Origin: Symsagittifera roscoffensis
Taxonomy: Eukaryota; Xenacoelomorpha; Acoela; Convolutidae
Length of the DNA stretch: 64,000 bases
Assembly: GCF_963678635.1 (NCBI RefSeq)
Contig: NC_087066.1
Span: 30,695,301 to 30,759,300 of the forward strand
Direction of reading: 5' to 3'
Position numbers and translations under genes: made by a program. Shown one piece after another: positions 10,180-21,458 of this stretch. Numbering within the stretch: the stretch's first letter is position 1; each line of letters starts with the position of its first letter. The notes under the pieces are model-generated. The model was not told where the DNA came from. It made no database searches and saw nothing but the letters and a program-made list of their open reading frames with translations.

Positions 10180-12951
10180 CTAAAATACGGTTATACTTTT
10201 AATTCGATACACTAGAAATTCATACAAAATCACCTGATGGTTTTCCGATGTATGACATGATTCCCTAACTTAAGTTTCTGACAACGAAACCCAGGGTAAT
10301 GATTAGAACAGTACTGGCGTAATATGGCAGCAAAGAAACCAAAAAATGGATCTGCAGCTACAATCTGTGATGCTTATCTTTTGTTAAACTCGAGATTGTG
10401 ATAGCTGTTTTTTTTTTAAGTTATAGTATCAAAACAAACACGTTAATAACAAGTTTTAGAGAAAACAGCTCTTAAATTTGAAATTGTATCAAGATAGCTA
10501 ATACTTCAATTTAAATAACCCAAATTGCAGCCATAAAATATCTTGTTTCAAGTAGCCCAAAAGTAACATACATTCATTATGTTGTGTCCAGATAATGAAA
10601 TTTTAACCTTAAAATATTAGAAATGGCTTCAAATTACAACATTTATTTTTGCAAAAATAATATAAGAAAACGTTTTTTGATAAAAAAAATTCAAAACTAC
10701 CTATTCAATTTGAAATTTTTGGTGCCGGAAATGCTCCAAATGACGCTTCAACAAATCGTTTTCCAAACGATAAATTTAGGTTTCACTCTCTTTTTTGACT
10801 TAACTCGCTCTTGGACTAAAAAAAACGTTCGGTTCTTCTCAGCTTTCTTTTGTCAATCATACCACGACTGAAAGCTTTTTAGTACGATATTTTCATCGAA
10901 TTCACATGACATTTATTCGCTGCTACTGATTTATCGTGAAACTTAAAACTTTGTTGCTCCACCTTCGTGATCGGATGAACATACACTGGCAGCTAAATCG
11001 AAAGGAACATCTAATGAATGACATTAAGCCGACAATAAACCTAAAAATCATCGTGTTCTCAAAATAACTTATCCTACAAATTAAACACTATGCATCAATT
11101 GTAACAGCTGCACATTAGCCAAAGCACAGGTGAATCACAAATCAATGTTTTTGACATGAAACAAGGATAGCCGGCTGGTGCGCAATGAGCAGAACATTTT
11201 CCGACCAAATTGTTTTACGATAAAAAACTCAAAGACCAAGAAAGATTTTATCAGACTAGTTCTTTTTTCGACAGAGAACTTCTTTGCAGTCTATTTTTAA
11301 GAATCCTGATCACGACGAATAGGGCTTTAATATAATACTTGATTTGATCCCTTACAAGCGCCACTTGAGGTAGACGAAATTGGCTGGAGCAAATTCATGA
11401 AACGGACCTTAATAAATCATTCCTTACCACTCTACGACAGTGGTTAGAACAAAAAGGACAACCGGTTGCTGAAAAAGTAGCCGTGAAAGTTGAAAGTAGC
11501 CCAATTCCAACCACGGTTATTTCACAGAAGAATATAAAACACGAAGAAAATTGGTATTTGTTCTCACAAACCCAATTTTCTTTATTAAATATCATATTAA
11601 AATTATTGACCGTGGTGCTGAGGATTGGTGCATATCTCTACATCGTAATTACAAAGAGTCTCGATTCAGCAGCCTCATAGAACTTTGAGACGCTTTCTAG
11701 ATAGTGCTAATAGTAACACTAAAACAATGAACACCAATCTGAAAAACTTTATCTACGGCAAAACGCTATTTATATTGGATGGACAAGAGTGCGCTAAACG
11801 AGACACAAAATCTAACACTCATCTTTTGACCAAGAGTTATATTCTTTAACCATAATGCCAAGTGAGCTTAGAAATGCAGTTATTTTCGCTTTGATAGTTC
11901 GAAAGATCTGTAGATTTAAACCGTGCTTTGAAATTTTCACGCTTGAACTGAATTTGATTTCACGCGCTTTTTCAAAAGTAAGCATTGCTTTGATCAGTTT
12001 GTTCAAATGCGGCATCTTGGTTTTAATTTTTTTGATTAACCTATTGCTATGTTTTAAAGCAGTTGGGATATTTTACTTTGCGTGCACTTCTTTGTCCTGG
12101 GTTTTTGTGTCTGCTGGTTTATTTTAGAGTGGGATACTTTGGCGTGGGATAAAAAAGTAAAGGATAATTTGCCATGAAACCGGTTTTCCACAAGGGCTAT
12201 GCTGAGCTTCGCAAGAAATGAAATACTATGATTAAAATTATATATCAGAACCGCTTTCGTTAACTCAACGAGTTAAGTTATCTGAAAATACAGATCAAGA
12301 ATGGACAGCCATTTCAAAATCTTAATCTTCCACGAATTGGATGAAGTTAAAGAAAAGTGCGAACAAGATGAGAAACTGCGAACATTTAAAAATTTTCAAC
12401 AAGTTGTCCCAATGTCGAGACAACGGTTTGAAGTGATTAAGTTTTAGTCTTATTTCGAGCAAAAAGTTGATTTCAGTTAAAAGAAAACTGGTTCTGGAAT
12501 CTTCATTTAGCGCTCGCTTCCTCGGCAATAAAAGATTTTAAAATTTCTTCTTAACGATTGCAAACAATTAGAAAAAAAATATTTTGATTTTTTCTTTCAT
12601 TTTTGTTTGCCATTCATTTTTTTAATGGTAGTTTTATCGATTATGTCCAAACACGACACTAATTTGAAAAGAAACAAATTTTGTTCTTTTCTTTCATGAA
12701 TGTGGTCGGAAAATTGTGCGCCGATTGCACAGCAACCGGCTATCCCTGCTTTTTTGTGGCACCTTCTTTTTTAGAAAAAAAATTGTTACCACACTCCGTA
12801 GTTGGCACGAACATTGTTGTGCTATTTAACAAAAGAAAATGCAAGCTGTCCAAGAATACCAGCAAACACACATTACTGGCCATTTTGAAACTTTTACAAC
12901 TTTCTGAAACTAATGGGATGCTCTTTAGAAGCCATTGTTAACTCAACCTAC
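10180..12951 (-). other. 2.77-kb intron of the HMG-box gene
   Basis: AT-rich DNA between a GTAGGT donor at 12951-12946 and an ATTTTAG acceptor at 10186-10180. Apart from the gag-like remnant at 11370-11700, no supported gene. A 67-codon ATG-initiated minus-strand frame at 12015-11812 has a fair start context but no recognisable motif. Confidence 0.45.
11370..11700 (+). pseudogene. gag-like retroelement remnant
   Basis: Two frames read like a capsid-type gag. The first gives RRNWLEQIHETDLNKSFLTT and RQWLEQKGQPVAEK. After a frameshift the second gives DRGAEDWCISLHRN and SRFSSLIELRDAF-like sequence with stops. The pattern W-x5-L....F-x2-LI-x2-F is typical of Gypsy/Copia capsid remnants (family knowledge). 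No protease or pol follows. A weak call: the similarity is in pattern only. Confidence 0.3.
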
Positions 12952-13178
12952 CTTCTTAATAACAAATAGTGACCAAGATGTGAATTTGGGCCGCTTTAAT
13001 TTTTCCTTATCTGGACCAGTTGAGCACAACAGTGATTCGATATCTTCATTTGTACACTCATCTCGTCGAGCAGTTTGATTTGCTGCCTGATCAGATGGTG
13101 AAACGTCACTCGGCTCTGATCTCAAACATTCGACCTCCATGTTGGTAGATGTATACAGGTTAAACCATTTTGTCTCCT
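12952..13178 (-). CDS. HMG-box protein, exon 1
   Basis: The first coding exon of the HMG-box gene follows an acceptor CTAATTTTAG ending at 13179. The first in-frame ATG (ATGGAGG) is at 13140, giving 63 codons to the donor at 12952/12951 (AAG before GTAGGT). The N-terminal 45 residues are polar and low-complexity (SEPSDVSPSDQAANQ). The end, LKRPKFTSWSLFVIKK, is the first helix of an HMG box, so the intron interrupts the box. A splice acceptor just upstream of the start codon means either a 5'UTR exon or a trans-spliced leader; the T-rich acceptor fits leader trans-splicing but does not prove it. Confidence 0.6.
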
Positions 13179-13199
13179 CTAAAATTAGGAGGTAGCACA

Positions 13200-14029
13200 A
13201 CTATAACTTTAGTCTTATGACTAAAATACTAATTGTATCAAAGCCCATCGAAGGGCTTCTTTATTTAGTAATCCTACATCTTGAATTGTACAGTATACAA
13301 AATTCCGTTAATATATACACAGGGGCGAAGCGATACGAAAACAGGAAAACCAGGAAATAATTTCAAAAAAAAACTGATTTAAACTCAATTCGAAAAATTT
13401 GAAACAAATCACCAAATTTAAAAATCACTACCAAAAAATCTATTGGATCTAATCAGACAAAATCAAGAAAAAAATGAGAAATGTGCGTATACAAACAAAC
13501 TTTTTCGCCCAGAGCATTTAAATATTTCCCAACAAAAATCGTAGAAAAAAAGTTCACAAAATCTTATATTTAAAAATCGGCTACAGGCCAAAAAAAACGC
13601 CCTATTAAAATTTCATATTGAAGTTTCAGAAAAGTTCGGCAAAAAGATAACGCATTTTTAGCCAGAGCAAAAAAATGCTTATTTTTTCAACAACAAAACT
13701 AAACCTCGTCAATCCAGATGCAATAAAGGAAAAACATAGAAAAATTGTCAACGTCAAATATCCAGCAATGACGAAAAAGTAAGCGATAAAAAAGTATCGA
13801 ACAAACCGATAAAAACGGATGCAAACAAGATGGAGACATAACCAATGATTGAATTCGCCAAAAAAGCTGAAATGATGCAAACTGCAAACGTGCATTGGAC
13901 AAAGCAGGAATGCCACTCTACACCAGCTGAGAAGTTACGCCTGCTGATAAAACTTCATTAGGACGTGCATGTAATAAACATGGATCCAGCCCGTAGTAGA
14001 AAAACTAACTTAGCTCCAAAATTTATCGG
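13200..14029. other. A-rich non-coding stretch
   Basis: At about 13319 the block ACAGGGGCGAAGCGATACG repeats the tail word of the SINE-like copies. The long minus-strand frame at 13916-13626 is almost all Phe, Leu and Ile because the plus strand is A-rich; it is not supported as a gene. Confidence 0.35.
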
Positions 14030-14270
14030 AAAACTTTCAACACAGAGGCGAAGCTGCGCTACGCAAACACTTGCGAGAACACGACCAAAAGGCAGCTCTA
14101 TCGAGTTAAATAAGAAAAAGTAGAAATAGTAGAAATGAGCCTCGAATTAGCAAAAACTCGGCTACGAGTAGGACTCGAATCTACGACCTACTGCAATTAA
14201 AAAACTTTGAGTCTCACGCACTTTACCCTCACGCTTAACAACTGACAAACACTAATCACGAATAAAGCAG
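14030..14270 (-). repeat. SINE-like element with tRNA-like head, copy 2
   Basis: The minus strand from about 14260 reads a tRNA-like head with B box AGATTCGAGTCC followed by TACTCGTAGCC. The body then ends at plus-strand ACAGAGGCGAAGCTGCG (14036-14052). Layout and tail match the copy at 9630-9815, although the head sequences have diverged. Pol III transcription is inferred from the B box only. Confidence 0.45.
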
Positions 14271-15109
14271 CTATATATGCTAACAAATCGCCAATGCGAT
14301 TCAGCACCAAATACAAATAGACTCAATTTTGCAATTAATAATTGGGAATATAACAAACTGAAGGCATCCACGCTAACTTTGCATGTAACGAATTGCAAAG
14401 CATAAAACCACATTAAGTATAAATTATGCATTTGGAAAAACTGCTGGATATATTGAGTTAGAAAATTTCTGAAATCGAGTTTTTATTATTGTGAAGTTGT
14501 TTGAAACAAGTAACTTTTTTCGGTTTATTTGATTAATTAAAAATGCATCAATTGTGTTAACTTATTACTATTCAAATTTCATAGCACATGCTATCAAGAA
14601 GCCTTAAGGTGCCCCACCATTATTGGGGTGCCGCAAAAATATTTGCGACTTAGGTTGGAAAAAAGAGAAGTTTCGTACTAATACACTAGCTTAGCAAGTG
14701 TAAAAAAACTGAATAGCTTTCATCAGATTGTCATAACTTAGCCCAAGAAAGCTCGGAAAAACCCTATAAAAGTTTTCTACTCCGTCCAATATGATTGTAC
14801 TTTGCAATAAATATTGATGATTACAGCATTGGATACAAACTACATGGCACTACATAAAAAATCTGGACAGCAGTAACTGCTACTGCTTGAAGGCTATTAA
14901 ACTAAGAACAAAGATTTCTCAAATGTAAACACAAGCACAGCAAAAGACAGTCGAAAAAAGCCAAAAACCGCAAGTAAATAAAAAAATATTGGCTTGATTT
15001 TTGAAGAAAAAATTTGAAAGAAAAAACGGATAGCTTTAAAGCTCTTTGAATTTAATTTCTATTTGAATTTAATTTCTAGATAAGATTATGCACGACACTT
15101 TTTTGAAAA
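14271..15109. other. AT-rich stretch, no gene seen
   Basis: No coding frame or RNA recognised; several AATAAA-like words but no gene to attach them to. Confidence 0.3.
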
Positions 15110-15420
15110 AAATTAATCCAATTTGAGACAACTGAATTAATCCAGTTTTTTGTAGCCTTTACACTTTTGCTGTAAATTCTGAAAAAGAAAAATTCCGAAA
15201 CAGAAAAAAAAAATCACCACGACCTATATAAGAGCCTGCAACACGTTTATTAACTCTTTAAAATAAATTGCCAAAAAATAGGATTCAGAACTTCGACCAA
15301 AAGCACAATACAAAAAACAGTAGTCTTCGATGAGCAATATACCTTTTGTGTTGCTTGGAAATAAAGCCGAACGAGTAACAGCCGAAAAAAAAGCCTGAAG
15401 AAAATTCATTATACACACAA
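15110..15420 (+). promoter_or_regulatory. LTR-like promoter repeat, copy 2
   Basis: Contains CCTTTACACTTTTGCTGTAAA and, about 75 bases later, CACCACGACCTATATAAGAG, matching the block order of the copy at 4270-4500. The TATA-like CTATATAAGAG is the strongest promoter-like word in the family. Confidence 0.4.
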
Positions 15421-15551
15421 TAAAGCCGTTTACAAATTAAACGAAACAAAGTAATCAGTCTTCAGGCGCTCATAATCTAAAATCAAATGAAACATTGAAA
15501 TGTCGACTGTAGCATGAAAACATAAGCATCTTCAAAAAACGAATCTTTCTT

Positions 15552-15745
15552 CATTTTTTATTTTTGAAATGGGAGCACGAATTGGAATTTTCAAAAAATA
15601 CTTTCAACATTCCAGGATATAATCAATACAAACTGACAGTATATTATTTTTTATTTTTAAAATGGGAGGATGAATTGGAATTTTCAAAAAAAAACTTTCA
15701 TCATTTATCAATGCAAACTGACAGTTGGAAAAACGTAATGAAATC
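15552..15745 (+). repeat. tandem duplication, 96-bp unit, two copies
   Basis: ATGGGAGCACGAATTGGAAT (15569) and ATGGGAGGATGAATTGGAAT (15661) each begin a unit that ends in CAAACTGACAGT. The small open frame across it only follows the repeat. Confidence 0.75.
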
Positions 15746-15869
15746 AAGCAGAAAAAAAACTGACTGGTTTTTTGAAAAAAAAAATCATTTTTCTCGAACT
15801 TAAAAAAACAGATGGCCTTAGAGTCCTTTGAAATTCATAAATAAAATATAATAGGTGTTTTTTTGGATA

Positions 15870-16270
15870 AAATTAAGCCAATTTGAGAAAAGTAGATCAA
15901 TAGGTTAATATTTAATTGAGCTGGGAAATCTAAAAATTAAATTCCACTTTCGAAACTAAAAGTCAATCAAAATTTTCGTGACTTTTAAACTTTCGCTGTT
16001 CGATATTGGAGTTTGGCTCCGTTTTAATTTAAAAAATTAAAACTGAGACTGAACTAATTTCAAAGCTTTTCCTGAAAAAAAAGCACCACGACGTATAGAA
16101 TTCGAGGCCAGCAAAATGGAGCACTGATCTAGAAAAGAAATCATAAATCAAACCGCGAAAAATCAAAACTGAGCGTGAACAATTTTAAGACAAAAAAATC
16201 ACCGAAACCTGCATAAAAGTATTCACTGCGTTCATTGCTCTTAATTAGAAAAAAAACATTTAAAGTAAAT
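15870..16270 (+). promoter_or_regulatory. LTR-like promoter repeat, copy 3
   Basis: Carries AAGTCAATCAAAATTTTCG, AACTTTCGCTGTTCGATA and the A-rich CCTGAAAAAAAAGCACCACG followed by GACGTATAG in place of the TATA box. A related CACCGAAACCTGCATAAAAG sits 100 bases further on. The decay of the TATA word suggests this copy is old. Confidence 0.35.
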
Positions 16271-17110
16271 TAGATAAAATTTACCTTAATAAATGCGACG
16301 CCGAATGAGAGCAAAATCTGACAAAACGTATTGTAATGTTGCCTGCCGAACGTACACAATAAAAAGAATACCTTCATGTATTACCAGCATCAAACCCAAG
16401 AAGACAGTTTCCATTTCTAATTTTCTTGATTCTGTTTGCAAATTGCTTATGGTAAAAAGTCGGTGACATATTACAATAGGTGGCAGGTTCAATTTAAATA
16501 GCTGGATCGCTTTTTGTTACATTTCGCAATATTTAAAATTTGTTTCAAAGCCAAACTTTCTGGCAAAAGAAAGGTAAAATGACTATATTATGCCTTATAG
16601 TTCTCAAATTTATTATATGCACTATACTTGTAACATATCACCAAAAAGTCAAGTACCCGATTACTCAACCCTTGCTAAATGCAACGGCCAAAATACATCT
16701 GCGATTCATGTTTTTACAGACGATAAATGACGAGCGAAAACAAGAAAAGGGCCAGGTCTAAATCCTCTATGAAGTTATCAAAAAGTCAATTAAGGACCTA
16801 TCATTGAGTTGTTAACAGTTCTCAATTGGGTCGGAATTCATAGTGGGGTTCTTGAAGGGTTTTGGCAGAAATCCTAGCAAAAACAGTCGGCATAATCATA
16901 CGCCCAACCCATCGTGAGAAATGATTCACATACACTACTGCTCGGCAGCTAAAAAAATGTTGTTGCCTCTCACCTGTTCATATTTAATCACATAGATTTA
17001 GTCTCAGTTTTTTGTGCTGAAGGCATTACAAACCACAAATACACCTAAACGTTAACACTAAGAAAGCAAAACAAAAAATAAATTAAAGATAGTTCAACAT
17101 ACAAAAAAAA
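16271..17110. other. AT-rich stretch with unsupported frames
   Basis: A 68-codon minus-strand frame (16492-16286) has a hydrophobic stretch (FLGLMLVIHEGILFIVYV) and ends near an AAG/GTAAAT donor-like site. It could be an exon of a membrane protein, but nothing else supports it. The rest shows no gene. Confidence 0.25.
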
Positions 17111-17556
17111 TTAACTAGGGACTATATTTGCAAGCCAATCATCAGTTTCATCGCCTTGTTTTGATTCAGTTTTTACTAATTTGGTATTTTTCTTTGCCCA
17201 AAATTCTGAGAACGATTCTTTTCCTTGAAAACCGACAGCTGATGGTTTTATTGGCTCCTTTGAAAACATAACTGCAAAACAAGGATCCAGATGCTTGCTA
17301 TTTTTTCCCGTGGAATCAACCTCGCTTTCTCTGTAAACAAAATTCTGTTGGTACAAATCAGGAAACTCCTTCCTTAATATTTCAGCACAAACTACAGTTT
17401 TAGACAGCTGGGAGTGTTTTGACACAATTTTCAGCTTGTTCTTCTTCTCAGTCGTTAAAATATTTCTCGCTTCTTCAGTCACCATTTTCACTTTACTGTT
17501 TTTCTTCACAAATAGCACCTGAATATTCAACGACATTTTGTACACGCATTCGCCGT
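17111..17556 (-). CDS. Alba-domain protein (Rpp20/Rpp25-like)
   Basis: Acceptor TTTTTCAG ends at 17557; the first ATG in the exon is at 17536 (ACAAAATGT), giving a 141-residue protein that stops at 17111. The first 75 residues match the Alba fold: a first strand with KKNSKVKMVTEEARNIL, then KLKIVSKHSQLSKTVVCAEIL, which holds the conserved basic/hydrophobic loop and helix, and LRKEFPDLYQQNFVY, corresponding to the third and fourth strands. Alba proteins bind RNA and DNA; in animals they are the Rpp20/Rpp25 subunits of RNase P and MRP. The C-terminal 65 residues are polar and lack RGG repeats. The acceptor directly before the start leaves room for a 5'UTR exon or a spliced leader. Exact subfamily is not certain. 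Confidence 0.6.
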
Positions 17557-17884
17557 CTGAAAAATTCAAAAATTAGTTGACTGTCTTGCAAATCTAAATT
17601 ACAAATCTGCAAGCAGGCTACACTAAATACTCAGTAGTTTAAAAACACATTTTTTCTAACCATTTCACTACATACTAATTATCCACATGATTTCTACCTA
17701 CCCACTACTTAAGTAGTTCTAAATATTAGGGCTTTATCTTAAAATGTTCAACGCTTTTTAGACGTCTGACACCCGCAATGAATTATTGAATTTATTATAA
17801 GTTTTATAAGGTTTGCTTATCACAAGCGCAATCAAGCCAGAAAAAAAATACAACATTTCTAACTGTACATAACTATCGAGCCAG
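17557..17884. other. upstream flank of the Alba-like gene
   Basis: AT-rich, no open frame. Any 5'UTR exon or promoter of the minus-strand Alba-like gene would lie here; no motif recognised. Confidence 0.3.
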
Positions 17885-18600
17885 TTGGCACAATTTTATT
17901 TAGAAAAAAAAAACGAAAAAAGACAGAAAAAACATCTTCTCTCGACATCAAGTAATAAGCTCCACACCAGGAAGCTCCAAATAAAATTGAAAAATAGCTA
18001 TTTAGCACATACTTATAGGCCAATAAGTACCCTTCACGCTCTGTCATGTGTTATTGAAAAAAAAACACCCTCAATAATACGTCTTGAGCAAAATTTAAAT
18101 CCAGTCTGAAAAAAGAGATCATAGTTTTAAATGTACACAAAATATCAGAACCGCTGTATCTGAAGAAGCATTCGATAATCTTAAAAATGATACATCTGGC
18201 ATACGCCTTGCGACAAATCAGGCACAAAAAAAAACTGACTCCAAGCAAAAACTACAGCATATTTCAAACTTTCCACGCCTACTATAATCGTGAAAACGAA
18301 GCTCACTCAAATAATTCAACCCAAGTGGTTTACATGAAATTATGTTCTGAGTTGAAAACGCTTCCTAACTGCAAGCACAAGCATCGCACGCCAGCATAAA
18401 AATCGCTTGCTAATTGCGAGCATGATCGGTGCTCATTAATCGACAGATAATTTTTTTTTCAAGAAGTAGAAAAACACAGAAAAATGCAAATAAAAACCTT
18501 TTCAAAAAATTAACACTCAAATTTCTAGAAAAACCTTTTAACTCGACTGTCCCCCACCAATGTGGCTTTAGAAGAGGCATTTAGAATTTTAGAAAAGCTG
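17885..18600 (+). pseudogene. second LINE reverse-transcriptase remnant
   Basis: 17885-18109 encodes AHTYRPISTLHALSCVIEK, the YRPISLL block that opens LINE reverse transcriptases (Tyr at about 18014). At 18545-18575 another frame gives VPHQCGFRRG, the following QFGFR block. The interval between is shortened and full of stops, so only fragments of RT motifs 1-2 remain; no YADD box is seen. It does not match the LINE at 6.7-9.0 kb closely enough to call the same family. Confidence 0.5.
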
Positions 18601-19949
18601 AACCCGAGCCGACAAATAAACAGACGGACGATACTCAGAAAAAGCACAAAATTTATAGTTTGCAAAAAAACAGGTCCTGACCGGCTGATAATCTTAAGCA
18701 GGTTGTTACCTCCACGCGAGATGCTCTATTGTTGAACAGATAATGAAGCTCAATTTATTATGAAGCAAGTTGAAACACCTGTAACGCGCGATATCTTGTG
18801 AACAATGTTGTTTACGGGAAAAAAATCTAGTACCCGGTTGCACTACACTTGCTAATCGCAGGGGTTATTAATATACGACTACCGCAAAATGGAGTTTGAA
18901 CTGAGCATGTGGGTTGAAACAACTCGATATGTGCGGAATGAGTGGCTTCAACTGGAAATAATACTGGAAAAAAAACGCTTATGAAAAATTTCAAATAATA
19001 GAAAATCTAACAAAAAGTTCAAAAATGGGAACCAGATTTTAACACAAATTGCTACAACCTAACAATGCATCACAAAGTAAGACAGTTATCGTAACTAATA
19101 GTCAAATACTCAATAGAAGAACATGATTATCAAAAAAAATCGGCTGTTGAAATACCTTTTTTACATCCACAGAATGTAACAACAAGACTTAACTTGATAT
19201 TTCAAAACCAATATCAATTCAAGCCTCCTACAATGAAACTGAGTAATCAGAGGCAAAAAAGGCTCCATCCTGCATTGGAAACAACCACAGATGCATAAAT
19301 GAAAGAAGAATACGTAAACTGATACACCCGTTCTCTAGGGTCCTATGTACTAAGATTGTCTATGGGTTTCCCATGTATTACGATTGGTTATAGGTTCCCT
19401 CTGAATCGAAATTGGCTATTAGTGCAAAAGACCGACACCACCACTCGATCTTTCTAATGATAAAGGTAGTGTTTTTTCATCAAAAAAAAATATTTCTACA
19501 GTGAATTCATCCCTACTATTGGTTAGGGGCTCACAAAAACAACATAAAACAATCTTTTATTATTTTTTCTGTTATTCTTTCAGTTCTTATAGTTTGCAGT
19601 TATTCTCTTCAGGTCAACCATTTTCAGAAAATTGTTATCTACAAATTTCAGTTGTTAATTTTTTCTTTAGTTCTCTTCGGCTATTTCCTCTTTCTCAGCT
19701 CTATCAACTACTTCAGCAAAAATTAATCTATTTCTGCTTAATTCATGCTCTCTTCCTCTTATCTCGCCTAGTTAATTTCTTTCTTAGCACCACTTACTCC
19801 ACTTTAGCAGAATTTCATCTTCAACTGTTTCTTCTAAAAATTACGCTCTCTCAAAAATGACCCCAATTTAACCTCAAAAAAAGTATGCAAAAAATGTCTG
19901 GGTTGTTCAAAGCGCTATTACAGTCGACGCAGCAGCCTAGTAGTTAGGA
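18601..19949. other. AT-rich stretch, no gene seen
   Basis: At about 18805-18835 the word GTTGTTTACGGGAAAAAAA and then TCTAGTACC are shared with about 24099-24127, marking a small dispersed repeat. The 119-codon plus-strand frame at 19501-19860 is T-rich (Ser, Leu, Phe) and not supported. Confidence 0.3.
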
Positions 19950-20186
19950 CGGGGCACATATGCAGACGGCTTGCTCCTGGCCGGTCTGAAGGACCCAAAA
20001 GAATTAAATGAGGGTCTCGATAACACCCGACTGATTTTCGACGAAATTGAGGATAGATTTATAGCAAAAGAAGATGATTGTGATGCAGAGAAGACGACAA
20101 CGCCCGAGGACAAAGCAATAAGAGAGTTGGTAGAAAACTGCTCGGCAGAGCAGCTGGACACTCTAATGGGAGGCATGAAGGATTGA
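19950..20186 (+). CDS. acidic hypothetical protein, 3' exon
   Basis: Frame open from about 19950 to a TGA at 20186. It reads GTYADGLLLAGLKDPKELNE, then acidic, helical sequence (IFDEIEDRFIAKEDDCD) and ends SAEQLDTLMGGMKD. There is no in-frame ATG, and a TAGTTAG acceptor-like word lies just upstream, so it may be a terminal exon. Codon usage is less AT-biased than in the surroundings, which argues for real coding sequence. I recognise no family. The overlapping minus-strand frame (20287-19937) looks like its shadow. Confidence 0.35.
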   Translation, partial: RGTYADGLLLAGLKDPKELNEGLDNTRLIFDEIEDRFIAKEDDCDAEKTTTPEDKAIRELVENCSAEQLDTLMGGMKD

Positions 20187-21458
20187 TGAAGAAAGAGTGT
20201 CAGCTGTTTGCACAGGAGGTAGATGTGCACAGAACTTGCCGTCACAGAATCGTCAGCGTTATTATTATTTTTTGTTGACTCTGACACTTCCCCGACTTCT
20301 CATTTTCCAATCAAAATTATTTTTTCTAAGTATACAAAGATGCGCAAAGAATAAAGACGAGTAGCGATTTTCAACACGCCATTCTCGAAAGAATGTACAT
20401 GTGCTCAATCCGTTAGCGAGTAAATTTGGACGATGAGCTGGAGAAGAATTTGAAGAAAACAAGATCACGTATGCCAAAACTCCAAGGGGTCAGCAGCTCA
20501 GTCACTTGTTTCGGCTAGTCGAGAAGTTTCCCGTTTTTAAAAGTGAATAATGGCTTCAAGCCTTCAGAAATGCTCAACAAGTTGTCAATTAAATAAGCGG
20601 TATTGGAGATCAATTCTGAGTTGTCGTCGGGCAATGACGAAGATAGCAGCCGCAATGAGAAGATATGAGTTGTCAAAAAAACTATGAAAAAACTAATGGA
20701 CTCAACAAACTTCTCGGCCCCAAAACTGAGTGCTCTTGTTTTTTATTTATCCTCAAACGATGCTTCATGTAGTAATAGTACACGCCAAACTTATTATAAG
20801 GCGATAAAATATTTAGTTTTTGTTTCTCTCAGTTTTTGTCACGCAAATGTAACCAAAATTTGTCAGGATAATTAACACCTTTATTAACTTAAACTTTGCT
20901 CTCATTACTCAAGAAGCAGCTTGAATTGTAAAGACCAGAAACAAAATTGAGTTCAGAGCATTCGGGCATGCGGTTTCGATCTTTGGTTTAAAGGGAGAGA
21001 AAATATGTAATTGCTAGAGCAATACAATACGTGCAGATAAAACCTAGTTTAGGGACTTTGAGACTTGCGAATCCACCGCACTTATATTACATGCACCCAA
21101 AAATGTGGCACCCAGGACTAGCTTGAATACATCTCGAACCTGTTACATGAGGGGCAAATAATGGGGCCGAGATTGGAGTTAATGCCGAAAAAGATACCGA
21201 TTCAAACAGGAAAAAGACAGGCCGGCCTCAAACGCACCTACAAAAACCAATCAGCAAGCAATCGTCGCTAACCCTCAGTTAGGGAAACTACTTTCTAAAT
21301 ATTTTCCCGATTTGACAAATAATTGAAAAACAAACATAATTAGGATAATATGGAAAATTTTCAGGCCATTCACTACTTCTTGCGGGTCTCTGGATCAAAT
21401 ATATTTCACCTGTATTAACCTTTAATGAGTCTTTAAATAAATATGTCCAAATGCCGCA
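20187..21458. other. AT-rich stretch, no gene seen
   Basis: Several open frames of 60-70 codons without motifs or splice context. Nothing I can support. Confidence 0.3.

Noticed and set aside
13626-13916. 96-codon hydrophobic frame, possible multi-pass membrane protein
   Set aside because: Phe/Leu/Ile content follows from A-rich DNA on the other strand; no start context, splice signal or motif.
19501-19860. 119-codon plus-strand frame
   Set aside because: T-rich low-complexity composition (Ser, Leu, Phe); nothing conserved.
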